DNA of 64,000 nt. Source: Bacteroidaceae bacterium (GTDB lineage: Bacteria > Bacteroidota > Bacteroidia > Bacteroidales > Bacteroidaceae). The stretch is taken from positions 25,784-89,783 of the forward strand of contig JAKSJA010000003.1 in assembly GCA_024398495.1 (NCBI GenBank). Reading direction: 5' to 3'. A model generated the notes under the pieces. The model was not told the origin of the DNA, did no database searches, and worked only from the letters and a program-made list of their open reading frames with translations. Positions 52,501-60,773 of the stretch are shown piece by piece. A program made the translations under genes and the position numbers. Position 1 is the stretch's first letter; every line of letters begins with the position of its first letter.

Positions 52501-52736
52501 AAGGCGGTAAGATTGCAGTATCACTCGACATCCTGAACGTAGCAAACCTGCTGAACAAGAAATGGGGTGCATATTACAACAGCACGACATATCTCACTCC
52601 GCTATACGTAAATAAGGCTGAATACAATGCTGACGGCAACAAAGAAGTTACATTCACATATCAGGATACAGATATCTATAAGAATGCAATCCAGTCACGC
52701 TGGCACATGCAGCTGGGAGTGAAAGTGACGTTCTGA
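49527..52736 (+). CDS. Oar-like TonB-dependent outer membrane receptor
   Basis: The 1069-residue protein has a signal peptide ([20 protein letters not shown]), an N-terminal carboxypeptidase-regulatory-like beta-sandwich (about residues 25-110, [20 protein letters not shown]), a plug domain ([16 protein letters not shown] ... [32 protein letters not shown]) and a long barrel ending in [11 protein letters not shown] with a terminal aromatic residue. This is the Oar/TonB_dep type rather than a classic SusC, and no SusD partner is adjacent. It probably imports or exposes something at the outer membrane; the ligand is unknown. Confidence 0.9.
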   Translation: [1069 protein letters not shown]

Positions 52737-52802
52737 CAAATGTTTTTGTCTCGGGGCAGAATATAGATTCTGATTGACGGAGAGCATTATTTTATCAAAA
52801 AT

Positions 52803-52834
52803 TTTGTTTTATCCGAAAAAATGAACTAACTTTG
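52803..52834 (+). promoter_or_regulatory. Promoter of tRNA-Lys
   Basis: TTTG (52803-52806), 20 bases, then TAACTTTG (52827-52834) is a full consensus match 57 bases before the tRNA. Confidence 0.8.
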
Positions 52835-52890
52835 TGCCCCGAAACAAAATCGTACGCACGATAAGTTTGTTTCATTTACCCGTAAAGGGC

Positions 52891-52963
52891 GACTCGCTAG
52901 CTCAGCAGGTAGAGCACATCCCTTTTAAGGATGGGGTCTTGGGTTCGAACCCCAAGCGGGTCA
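52891..52963 (+). tRNA. tRNA-Lys, anticodon TTT
   Basis: A complete cloverleaf folds: acceptor GACTCGC with GCGGGTC (one T-G pair), D stem GCTC/GAGC, anticodon stem CATCC/GGATG with loop CTTTTAA (anticodon TTT), T arm TTGGG-TTCGAAC-CCCAA and discriminator A. The CCA end is not encoded. Confidence 0.97.
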
Positions 52964-53031
52964 CAAACAAAGAAGTATCACACAAAGAAAATTTATTTTC
53001 AATTGGGTGATATTTTTTTGCTTGTTAGACA

Positions 53032-53239
53032 GCCCGTGGCAGGGATTGGTGGTCGTGAAACAACCCCAAGCGGGTCACAAGGAAATAACAAAGACTCTGC
53101 ACAAATTCATTTGATGCGGAGTTTTTTTATTTGCTTGTAAGACTGCCCGTGGCAGGGCATGGTGGTCGTGAAACAACCCCAAGCATGACTGCCCGTGGCA
53201 GGGATTGGTGGTCGTGAAACAACACAAGTGGGTCACAAG
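53032..53239 (+). repeat. Three tandem repeats carrying the tRNA-Lys 3' end
   Basis: A unit beginning GCCCGTGGCAGGG and containing GGTGGTCGTGAAACAAC occurs at 53032-53080, 53145-53184 and 53191-53239. The first copy ends in CCCCAAGCGGGTCACAA, identical to the last 14 bases of the tRNA gene plus its next bases; the second keeps CCCCAAGC and the third ACACAAGTGGGTCACAA. They may be decayed tRNA-Lys copies or successive attachment-site remnants. Confidence 0.8.
53094..53128 (+). terminator. Intrinsic terminator, first copy
   Basis: ACTCTGCA (53094-53101) pairs with TGCGGAGT (53115-53122), the inner CAAAT and ATTTG also pair, and seven T residues follow. It can terminate the tRNA transcript. Confidence 0.8.
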
Positions 53240-53244
53240 GAAAG

Positions 53245-53279
53245 ACTCTGCACAAATTCATTTGATGCGGAGTTTTTTT
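53245..53279 (+). terminator. Intrinsic terminator, second copy
   Basis: The hairpin and T run of 53094-53128 are repeated exactly here, as part of the duplication with the tRNA 3' end repeats. Confidence 0.8.
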
Positions 53280-53324
53280 ATTTAATGAAACAGTGAATTA
53301 TTAGATATAATGAAAAAAACTTTG

Positions 53325-53332
53325 TAATTTTG
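53325..53332 (+). promoter_or_regulatory. -7 element of the RND efflux operon
   Basis: TAATTTTG matches the consensus. It stands 57 bases before the preferred ATG at 53389; the -33 box is unclear. Confidence 0.5.
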
Positions 53333-53388
53333 CGACTATCATAACGAAAATGGCATTTACATCTCTAACTAAGATAATTATAAATGGT

Positions 53389-54435
53389 ATGAAGCGAATA
53401 AATCGTTTAGCACTTAAGATAATGATGGTTGCGTTTTGCCTGTGTGTTGTGGCCTGTAAGGGCAAAGTTGAAAATACTGCCTCAACAGATAAACAACCAT
53501 GCCGCACCATAGTAGTTAAATCTAGTGAAATAGACAATAAGTGGTATTATGTAGGCGATGTTGAGGCGATAGCATCTGTGGCTGTCGGTTTTCGTATTCC
53601 AGGAACAGTGCAGACTCTGCTTGTGAGAGAAGGCGATGTTGTAAAAAGGGGGCAGTTGCTTGCAACTCTGGACCCTCAGGATGTGCAGAAAAACTTTGAT
53701 ATTGCATCATCTACATTACGCCAGGCAGAAGATGCCATGCGTCGCATACAGATGATGCATGACGAACATAGTGTCCCAGATATAAAATTCGTAGAAGTCC
53801 AAACCAAGTTAGAGCAGGCTCAGAGTGTGTATGCTTTAGCAAAGCAACGTTTGGAAGACACTCGCCTCTATGCACCAGTGTCAGGAGTAATAGGAAAGCG
53901 TAATATTGAAGTAGGAGAAAATTATGGTGTCGTTGTTTCGGCTTTTACTATCCTTGACATGAGTGAGGTCCTTGTAAAGATACCAGTACCTGAGCGTGAG
54001 ATACCGAAGATAAAGAAGGGTGACAGAGCACTCGTTCATGTTCTGGCATTAGGCGATTCCGTTTCTTTTAATGCTACTGTGGATGAGATCAGTGTGGCTG
54101 CCGACCATATGACGCACAGTTACGAAGTTCGGTTACGTTTACCAAATAAGGATGGTTCACTTATGCATGGTATGGTGTGCAACGTGCAGTTATGGCCTGA
54201 TGCCACACGTCATCAGTATGGCTACATATTGCCTGTTCCAGCTGTGAAAGTCACCCCTAATGACAACAAATATGTGTGGGTAGTACGCAACGGCAAGGCC
54301 CATCGTCAGTATGTCAGCGTGGGTATGTATTCCAAGGATGGTGTTGTTGTCACTGGCGGTCTCAGTGATGGCGATCATGTTATCGTGGGAGGACAGCATC
54401 AAGTTTCGGAAAATCAGTCGGTAGAAGAATTATGA
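53389..54435 (+). CDS. RND efflux periplasmic adaptor lipoprotein
   Basis: This membrane fusion protein links the inner-membrane pump to the outer-membrane channel. The N-terminus MKRINRLALKIMMVAFCLCVVAC is a lipoprotein signal with the lipobox VVAC, so the mature protein is lipid anchored. The two halves of the lipoyl domain (GFRIPGTVQTLLVREGDVV and LYAPVSGVIGKRNIEVGE) flank a coiled hairpin. A frame opening at 53350 adds 13 residues; the later ATG gives a more normal signal. The stop overlaps the pump gene by 4 bases. Substrate is unknown. Confidence 0.92.
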   Translation: MKRINRLALKIMMVAFCLCVVACKGKVENTASTDKQPCRTIVVKSSEIDNKWYYVGDVEAIASVAVGFRIPGTVQTLLVREGDVVKRGQLLATLDPQDVQKNFDIASSTLRQAEDAMRRIQMMHDEHSVPDIKFVEVQTKLEQAQSVYALAKQRLEDTRLYAPVSGVIGKRNIEVGENYGVVVSAFTILDMSEVLVKIPVPEREIPKIKKGDRALVHVLALGDSVSFNATVDEISVAADHMTHSYEVRLRLPNKDGSLMHGMVCNVQLWPDATRHQYGYILPVPAVKVTPNDNKYVWVVRNGKAHRQYVSVGMYSKDGVVVTGGLSDGDHVIVGGQHQVSENQSVEEL

Positions 54436-57400
54436 CAACACCCAACTTTACAGCCCATACAATGCGTAATTACCGCCTTGTGGTAGTATTTGTGATACTG
54501 CTCTTATTGGCGGGGGCATTTTCTTTATGGAATATGCCAAAACAGGAGTTTCCCGAATTTACCATGCCAATCGGTATGCTTGTTGCTGTTTACCCTGGAG
54601 CATCTGCCGAAGAAGTAGAACGCCAAGTTACGAATAGACTTGAAGATTATCTTTTTAGTTTCAGTGAGGTTGAAAGTAGTTCTCTTCAGTCCAATTCGTC
54701 AGACGGAATGATGACAATCCGAATCAACCTTAATGAAGAAGGTGCAAAGAATCCAAGTAAGGTTTGGGGACGTATTCGCGATGGTTTGCCGTTGCTCAAA
54801 CAGACCATATTGCCAGTAGGTGTGTTAGGTGTAGTTTTGCTTGACAATTTTGGTGATGCTGCCGCCAAACTCATCGCACTTGACAGTGAAGACAAGACTT
54901 ATCGCGAGCTTAATGAGTATGTGGAACAATTCAAGCAGGAACTGCGTGATGTGGAAGGCATTACCAATCTACATAAGCAGGGTGCGCTTTTTGAAGAAAT
55001 CAGCATATATCTTGACAAGGAGCGTATGGTGCGGTTTGGTGTCAATCGTTCTATGATAACAGCTGTATTGACTTTGCATGGTATTACCACTGGTGGTGCT
55101 CACGCAGACAATTCTCAAGTGGATTTACCAATATATTTTTCTTCCACTTATGACACTGAGCGTGAGATTGCAGATCAAGTAATATATACAGACCCTGCAG
55201 GAAAGATTGTCCGTTTGAAGGATGTGGCACGTGTTGTCCGCGAGTATCCGAAGGTAAAGAGTTACATTTCCAACAATGGCCGTGCAGCTGTGCTACTCAG
55301 TATGGAGATGCAGCGCGGAGGAGACATCGTAGCCTTTGGCAAGGAGATAGATAAGCGTATGGAGAAATTCCGAAAGACCTTGCCGCCTACAATAAATATG
55401 ACAAGCATAGCCGATCAGCCAAAAGTTGTTAAGGATTCGATAATCAGTTTCCTTGGGGATCTGCTTGAGGCCATACTAATCGTCATTATAGTTATGATGA
55501 TTCTGTTCCCGATTCGTTCTGCTTTGGTGGCAGGCATGGCGATACCTATCACCATCATGACAACCATGGCAGCGATGAATGCCTTTGGCGTGCCATTGAA
55601 CAACGTGACGTTGGCAGCTCTTATAGTTGCTTTAGGTATGGTGGTGGATGATTCTATCATCATCATTGACGGTCATCAGGTGCTATTGTCGAAGGGGCAT
55701 TCACGTTGGTATAGTTCAATCATGAGCGCTCATGGCTATTTCCCATCTGTAAGTATTGCTACAGTCAGCATCTGTCTGGTGTTTATTCCTTCACTTGTGT
55801 TCATTCCGACACTATTGAGTGATTTCTTTAAAGCATTTACCTATACAATCATAATGGCTTTGTTAATTTCACTTTGTGTTGCCATGATTGTTGTGCCTAT
55901 ATTCAACCACAATATATTGGGACGTTCATCTGCAAAATACCCAACAGCCAAGCAATCGCGTCTGTTGGAACCTATCCAATCAGCTTACGATAAATTGCTG
56001 AAGGTGTGTTTTTCACATCCTTGGATCACCATCACGTTGTGTAGTGTCATTGTTGTTGGTGGTGTGTTTTTGTTTATGAGAGCTCCAATAAAGATGATTC
56101 CGGCCGCAGACCGTGATCAATTTGTAGTAGAAGTCTATACTCCAAATGGTACGAGTATCGACCGCACAGCTGCCATTACCGATAGTGTTGCTGCTGTGAT
56201 GAGGAAAGACAAGCGTGTGGTGGATGTAACTGAATTCGTAGGTCAGCTGATGCCACGCTTCATGGTATCATCGCCAATTGCTATGGGTTCAAAATCGTTT
56301 TCGCAAATGATTGTTCGCAGTAAGAGCAGCAAGGCTACTCTTGAGCTTTTGCACGACTATTCTGGCTACTTTGAACGTTATTGGCCTGATACATACGTGC
56401 GGTTGTTTCAGCTTTCATATTCTATGACTGACGGTGTTGGTGTGATACTCAAGGGCAATGATTTTGACAAATTACATCAGGCTGCCGACTCTGTAAAAGA
56501 CTTCTTGAAGAAACAGGATGGATTGTTATGGGTACACGACCAGTTTGGCGAAAAGATTCCGACAGCCTCCATCGACTTAGATCCGATTAGTGCAGCGCAG
56601 CTTGGAGTCTCACATACACAGATTGCCAGCAACATGTCAATTAAATATGGTGGTATGAAGGCAGGAAGTGTTTGGGAAAACGACTATGAAGTTCCTATAA
56701 TGTTATACACATCTACGAAAGCAGAGCGTAATGATGTGGGCAGTATGGGCGATGAGTTTATCAGCACGTCCTTTGGTGGAAGTGTCCCTCTGCGTCAGGT
56801 TGCCAGTGTCCGTCCAGTGTGGCGTGAAGCAAACATAATGCACAACCAAGGCCAGCGTGCTGTGTTTGTTGGCGCAGATGTCAAACCAGGCTATAGTGTA
56901 ACGGCTGTTACAAGTGCACTCTATGAGTATATTGAAAAAGAACTTTGTGACAAATTGCCAGATGGCATCACATGGAAGAAAAGTGGGTTGGCAAATATCA
57001 ACAATTATGTTGGCGTGCCACTTGCAAAGAGTCTTATTGTCAGCATTTGTATAATACTTTTCCTTATGGTGCTTAATTTCCGCCGTTTCCGTCTTTCGTT
57101 CCTTGCCATGTGCGGAACGTTGCTTGCGCTTCCTGGAGCAGCTGTCGGCTTATGGCTTTCTGGCAGTGATTTCGGCATGACATCGATGCTCGGAGTTTTC
57201 TCGTTACTTGGTATTGTGATGCGCAACTCCGTAATCATGTTTGACTATGCTGAAGAATTGAGAAAGCAAGGCCGCTCTGTTCGTGAAGCAGCCTTTGAGG
57301 CTGGTCATCGCCGTATGATTCCTATTGTATTGACATCAGCAACAACTGCTGTCGGCGTGCTGCCTCTTATGATATCTGGTGGTACTCTCTGGCCTTCGAT

Positions 57401-57494
57401 GGGTTGGATTATTTGTTTTGGCACTATAACGGCGACCATACTGGTTGTCACTATGATGCCGTGTGCTTATTGGAAATTAATGGATAGAAAATGA
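54432..57494 (+). CDS. RND family efflux transporter permease
   Basis: The 1020-residue protein has the twelve-segment RND layout with two large periplasmic loops. Typical motifs are FTMPIGMLVAVYPGASAEEVE at the start, NNVTLAALIVALGMVVDDSIIIIDGH in the first half with the proton-relay aspartates, and GIVMRNSVIMFDYAEELR in the second. The family is proton-driven export of drugs, bile salts or other hydrophobic compounds. Neighbouring genes encode the adaptor and the TolC-like channel, overlapping at both ends, so the complete tripartite pump is encoded here. Confidence 0.95.
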   Translation: MTTPNFTAHTMRNYRLVVVFVILLLLAGAFSLWNMPKQEFPEFTMPIGMLVAVYPGASAEEVERQVTNRLEDYLFSFSEVESSSLQSNSSDGMMTIRINLNEEGAKNPSKVWGRIRDGLPLLKQTILPVGVLGVVLLDNFGDAAAKLIALDSEDKTYRELNEYVEQFKQELRDVEGITNLHKQGALFEEISIYLDKERMVRFGVNRSMITAVLTLHGITTGGAHADNSQVDLPIYFSSTYDTEREIADQVIYTDPAGKIVRLKDVARVVREYPKVKSYISNNGRAAVLLSMEMQRGGDIVAFGKEIDKRMEKFRKTLPPTINMTSIADQPKVVKDSIISFLGDLLEAILIVIIVMMILFPIRSALVAGMAIPITIMTTMAAMNAFGVPLNNVTLAALIVALGMVVDDSIIIIDGHQVLLSKGHSRWYSSIMSAHGYFPSVSIATVSICLVFIPSLVFIPTLLSDFFKAFTYTIIMALLISLCVAMIVVPIFNHNILGRSSAKYPTAKQSRLLEPIQSAYDKLLKVCFSHPWITITLCSVIVVGGVFLFMRAPIKMIPAADRDQFVVEVYTPNGTSIDRTAAITDSVAAVMRKDKRVVDVTEFVGQLMPRFMVSSPIAMGSKSFSQMIVRSKSSKATLELLHDYSGYFERYWPDTYVRLFQLSYSMTDGVGVILKGNDFDKLHQAADSVKDFLKKQDGLLWVHDQFGEKIPTASIDLDPISAAQLGVSHTQIASNMSIKYGGMKAGSVWENDYEVPIMLYTSTKAERNDVGSMGDEFISTSFGGSVPLRQVASVRPVWREANIMHNQGQRAVFVGADVKPGYSVTAVTSALYEYIEKELCDKLPDGITWKKSGLANINNYVGVPLAKSLIVSICIILFLMVLNFRRFRLSFLAMCGTLLALPGAAVGLWLSGSDFGMTSMLGVFSLLGIVMRNSVIMFDYAEELRKQGRSVREAAFEAGHRRMIPIVLTSATTAVGVLPLMISGGTLWPSMGWIICFGTITATILVVTMMPCAYWKLMDRK

Positions 57495-58861
57495 AAAATA
57501 ACACTTTCCCTCACGTCATATTTATTGTATTTACCACCCTGTTGTTCTCTCTTACGGCAACGGGGCAGACCTATACACTGTCAGAGGCACTTAATACGGC
57601 ACGTCTTAACAATACGGAATTACAAAAGAGGCGACTGGATGTCGAGTCAATGCGTGAACTGAAGGCAGAACTGTTTACCAAGTACTTCCCGCAGGTGGAA
57701 GCCTCCGCAAACTATTTCTATCGTGATCGTGGTCTTCTCGAAGGTACGGATATGCTCGATGTCATTCTTGCACTTTTGGACAGTGAGTTTGAAGACTTTC
57801 CAAACAATGCACAAATCCTCAAGCATGGCACATTCGGAGGTATTTCAGTAGTCCAACCCATCTATGCCGGTGGACGGATAACAACAAGCAATCGTTTGGC
57901 AGAACTTGGTATTGAAGCCCAAAAAGAGGTTGCAGCTATCAAACAAGACGAGCTTGAGCAGGAAGTGGAGAAATATTTTTGGCAGCTGGTGCAGCTGTAT
58001 GAGGCTGATCAATCTCTTAAGACTATGGATACACTTGTGACTCGTGCCAGCCATGATGCAGAATTGGCTTTGCGTGCAGGTCTTGTTACGGCTAACGACA
58101 AGATGCAAGTTGACATCTATGCTTCTCAGTTAGAAAGCACACGTTTGCAATTAAGGAACGGCGTACTTTTATGCCGTGATTATTTGGCATACCTCATTGG
58201 TGTTGAGCATGTAGATAGTGTCGTTTATAGCGACATTTATCAGATTAAGGATCCCTTATCTTATTATGCCGACCCCAATGCTTCGCTTTTGTCTCGTCAC
58301 GAAAATCAATTGTTGGACATGCAGGTGCGTGCATTTCAGTTAAGTCGTAAGTACAAGCTTGGCGAGTATCTTCCTACTGTAGGTGTAGGGGTCAGTTTCA
58401 ACTATCATTATATTTTCGCTGAGAGAGACAATGGTGTATATCATCGTGATATAGATAAACATAACTTCGGTTGGATGGCACTTGCCCGTGTCTCTATACC
58501 TATTTCTGCATGGTGGGGGGGCAAGCATGCTCTGAGGCGTTCCGATCTTGCCATTCACAGAGCAGAGATGGATCGTTATGATAAACAACGTTTGATGTCT
58601 GTTCAGATTCAGCAGCGTTGGAATACACTCAATGAAAAATATAAGCAGATAGCTTTGGCTCATCAGCAACTTACTCAGTCGAGCGAGAATCAGCACCAGC
58701 AGGCGAGTGCTTACCGCAGTGGAAGCATCACCATGACGGAACGATTACAGGCAGATGCTCTTTATGAAAAGTCGCGTACCAACTATATAGATGCCTGTAT
58801 CAAGTATCGCATTGCCCTTACCGAATATCTTCACGCCACAGGACGATCAATTAGTAATTGA
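57491..58861 (+). CDS. TolC family outer membrane channel protein
   Basis: The 456-residue protein has a signal peptide (FIVFTTLLFSLTATGQ) and the long coiled helices with two structural repeats typical of TolC (YTLSEALNTARLNNTELQKRR near the start; AYRSGSITMTERLQADALYEKSR near the end). It completes the tripartite pump with the two upstream genes and overlaps the permease by 4 bases. The stop codon lies inside a 7-base tandem repeat (AATTGAT). Confidence 0.93.
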   Translation: MKNNTFPHVIFIVFTTLLFSLTATGQTYTLSEALNTARLNNTELQKRRLDVESMRELKAELFTKYFPQVEASANYFYRDRGLLEGTDMLDVILALLDSEFEDFPNNAQILKHGTFGGISVVQPIYAGGRITTSNRLAELGIEAQKEVAAIKQDELEQEVEKYFWQLVQLYEADQSLKTMDTLVTRASHDAELALRAGLVTANDKMQVDIYASQLESTRLQLRNGVLLCRDYLAYLIGVEHVDSVVYSDIYQIKDPLSYYADPNASLLSRHENQLLDMQVRAFQLSRKYKLGEYLPTVGVGVSFNYHYIFAERDNGVYHRDIDKHNFGWMALARVSIPISAWWGGKHALRRSDLAIHRAEMDRYDKQRLMSVQIQQRWNTLNEKYKQIALAHQQLTQSSENQHQQASAYRSGSITMTERLQADALYEKSRTNYIDACIKYRIALTEYLHATGRSISN

Positions 58862-58884
58862 TAATTGATAATTGAGCTTCGCTC
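58856..58884. repeat. Heptameric repeat AATTGAT x3 and a small hairpin after the tolC-like gene
   Basis: AATTGAT, AATTGAT, AATTGAG (58856-58876) are adjacent, spanning the stop codon of the tolC-like gene (58859-58861). GAGC-TTC-GCTC (58874-58884) forms a short hairpin directly after, close to the end of the convergent gene. The heptameric unit again recalls the arrays in rpoN, rnhB and the aldo/keto reductase gap. Confidence 0.7.
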
Positions 58885-58889
58885 GAGGT

Positions 58890-60056
58890 TTAAAAGATGA
58901 CATGATGGTTGCCAATGCTTCGCGTGAGGAAATAATCCACGTTGCTGGTATGGTCCAAAGCAATGCGTATTTGAGTACGACATTTGCGTTCATCGGCTTG
59001 ATTTTCAACAATAGCACCATGTAGGATAACAGATTTCTCCAACGCCCTTCCACCAAATTTCATTATCGTCACCTTCTTCAGAGGCAACACGCCCTGTATG
59101 GCAACGCCACTCTGACTCTCAAAATGAGAACGGACAGTGTATTCCATCGTTTGCTTCAACCCTATTGTGCAATGAGCAAAGACAATCTCATTTCTTTCTG
59201 TATCTATAAATGCAGGATTGGCCATAAAGGAATCTTTTCCCATCACTCGTTTCACATATAGCATGGTAAATATCGTCTGCAAATCGCCCTCGCAACCAGC
59301 CACGACACCATCATCATTGAGTAATGCCAGTGCAACACACCCCGTTGTGTGTAAACTCTTTATCAAACTGAAACATTGTATTGTAAGAGCATTGAGATTA
59401 TACTCTTCCACAATCCGTTTTATGGCAAGATAAAGACGCACGGATTTATTTATTTCCTTGTCAGAAGGTTCAATAATGTCTTTCGCATTATCAGCAAATT
59501 TACGTGCGATGACAGACGCATCGGAATCCTTGACTTGCGCATAATAGTCTTCCACCTTTGACAATGGAATGTCCACATATTCCACTCCCCACGCCTTTCG
59601 CACCATTTCATAATCCACACTGCTTGCCACCAGCCAATCGGAAGGTGTTCCGAGCACACCAATTCTCTGTCCGAGCATCGCCGTCTTTGCTTGTAACTCT
59701 CCGATGATGTGCTCTATTGAGCCATGTATTATTGTACATTCATCACCTTTGTTGCGTATCCACGTGCTCAGTTCGAGGGTTGCAGCAAGAGAGTTTGCCT
59801 TTCCATCTGTGAGCAGAACAAGAGGATGAGGTAATCTCTCATAATCTTTTACGATAAGTCCCTCTGTACCACCTGTTGCCACGAATATAATGCTATAGCC
59901 ATCCAAATGAGCGAAATCCACATCCTGATGCATCATCGAATGGACATCAAAATGTTCTTTGAGAGTAGCAAACAGTTCTCTAGGTGTATTTTCTATAGCC
60001 TCAACACACTGCTTGGCAAGCATAGAAGCATATATTATAATGTTAATCCTTGTCAT
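58890..60056 (-). CDS. L-fucose isomerase-related protein (COG2407-type)
   Basis: The 388-residue protein resembles the fucose/arabinose isomerase-fold family COG2407: RIGVLGTPSDWLVASSVDYE, TIQCFSLI, LLNDDGVVAGCEGDLQTIFTMLYVKRV and IVFAHCTIGL are characteristic. In that family the glutamate in CEGD and the histidine in AHCT are conserved near the metal site. A sugar or sugar-acid isomerase activity is inferred only; the substrate is not known and no sugar pathway genes are adjacent. It follows the XRE gene by 47 bases and is convergent with the tolC-like gene. Confidence 0.75.
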   Translation of the reverse strand: MTRINIIIYASMLAKQCVEAIENTPRELFATLKEHFDVHSMMHQDVDFAHLDGYSIIFVATGGTEGLIVKDYERLPHPLVLLTDGKANSLAATLELSTWIRNKGDECTIIHGSIEHIIGELQAKTAMLGQRIGVLGTPSDWLVASSVDYEMVRKAWGVEYVDIPLSKVEDYYAQVKDSDASVIARKFADNAKDIIEPSDKEINKSVRLYLAIKRIVEEYNLNALTIQCFSLIKSLHTTGCVALALLNDDGVVAGCEGDLQTIFTMLYVKRVMGKDSFMANPAFIDTERNEIVFAHCTIGLKQTMEYTVRSHFESQSGVAIQGVLPLKKVTIMKFGGRALEKSVILHGAIVENQADERKCRTQIRIALDHTSNVDYFLTRSIGNHHVIF

Positions 60057-60103
60057 TTTTACATAATCGTATTTTTAATACAATAACGATTATTATTGAT
60101 TAT

Positions 60104-60415
60104 TTACATTATCGAAATTGCCACCTTCTTGCCAAGGCAGCTGAAGAGACGGAACACAGTAGTAAGATTAAGATTCTGCTTACCAGTTTCCACGCGTGAG
60201 ATGTATGCTTTCTTTGTACCCATGAGGTCAGCCAACTGCTGCTGAGTCAGTCCAGCACGAATACGTTCTTCCCGCAAAGTCTGTGCGATACAGAATTCCT
60301 TTGTTTCTGCATCGAAGACATTGCGTTCCTCTGTACCCTTTTGTCCGTATTCAACATCTATAAGTTCATCAAGGCTTGTGCAGTTCCTTATTTCAGTGCT
60401 TTTGTCTATTGTCAT
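60104..60415 (-). CDS. XRE family helix-turn-helix protein, orphan antitoxin-like
   Basis: The 103-residue protein has an N-terminal acidic arm and a C-terminal XRE helix-turn-helix (about residues 48-92: LREERIRAGLTQQQLADLMGTKKAYISRVETGK). This layout is typical of HigA-type antitoxins that pair with RelE/HigB toxins. No toxin frame is visible on either side, so it may be an orphan or a simple regulator. The frame opens at 60439, but the ATG at 60415 lies after the promoter and is preferred. The promoter contains two GTTAAC palindromes. Confidence 0.85.
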   Translation of the reverse strand: MTIDKSTEIRNCTSLDELIDVEYGQKGTEERNVFDAETKEFCIAQTLREERIRAGLTQQQLADLMGTKKAYISRVETGKQNLNLTTVFRLFSCLGKKVAISIM

Positions 60416-60436
60416 ATATATGATATATATCGACCA

Positions 60437-60469
60437 CAAAGTTAACTAAAAAGTTAACAAAACACCAAA
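60437..60469 (-). promoter_or_regulatory. Promoter and likely operator of the XRE gene
   Basis: On the minus strand TTTG (60469-60466), 21 bases, then TAACTTTG (60444-60437) is a full promoter match. Two perfect GTTAAC palindromes (60441-60446 and 60453-60458), 12 bases apart, overlap the -7 element and spacer, as expected for self-repression. Confidence 0.75.
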
Positions 60470-60722
60470 CAATTTTTGTGTTTTTACTAAAAAGCACAAA
60501 TAATGAGCGATTTCCGAGCCAAAAGCATCACTTTTATATGTTTGACTCCTTATTAATCTTTATCTCAATCCTATGGTGCGATATTCGTGGTTTCATCATA
60601 AAAATGTTTTATAGATCATATAAGTTTGAAAAAACGGAGTAATAAATTTATAAGATTATATATGAAAAGAACGAGTTCAATCACTTTTATCAACTTATCT
60701 GTAAATCTTTTCTTTAAAAACA
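60470..60722. other. Noncoding gap between the XRE gene and the AbiE-type pair
   Basis: No gene, RNA or clear repeat was found in this AT-rich stretch. In particular there is no toxin-sized frame next to the XRE gene. Confidence 0.5.
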
Positions 60723-60759
60723 TTCGATTATGTCGCCAATTTAATGTAATTTTGCGACA
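60723..60759 (+). promoter_or_regulatory. Promoter with inverted repeat upstream of the AbiE-type pair
   Basis: TTCG (60723-60726), 20 bases, then TAATTTTG (60747-60754). TGTCGC (60731-60736) and GCGACA (60754-60759) form a 6-base inverted repeat around the -7 element, a fitting site for repression by the AbiEi-like protein. Confidence 0.65.
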
Positions 60760-60773
60760 AAATTAAGAACAAA

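Noticed and set aside
52931-53140. Open frame across the tRNA-Lys gene and its repeats
   Set aside because: It overlaps a tRNA with a complete fold and is built from the tRNA-derived repeats.
60440-60773. Hidden RelE/HigB toxin partner for the XRE gene
   Set aside because: No frame of suitable length exists on either strand in this gap.
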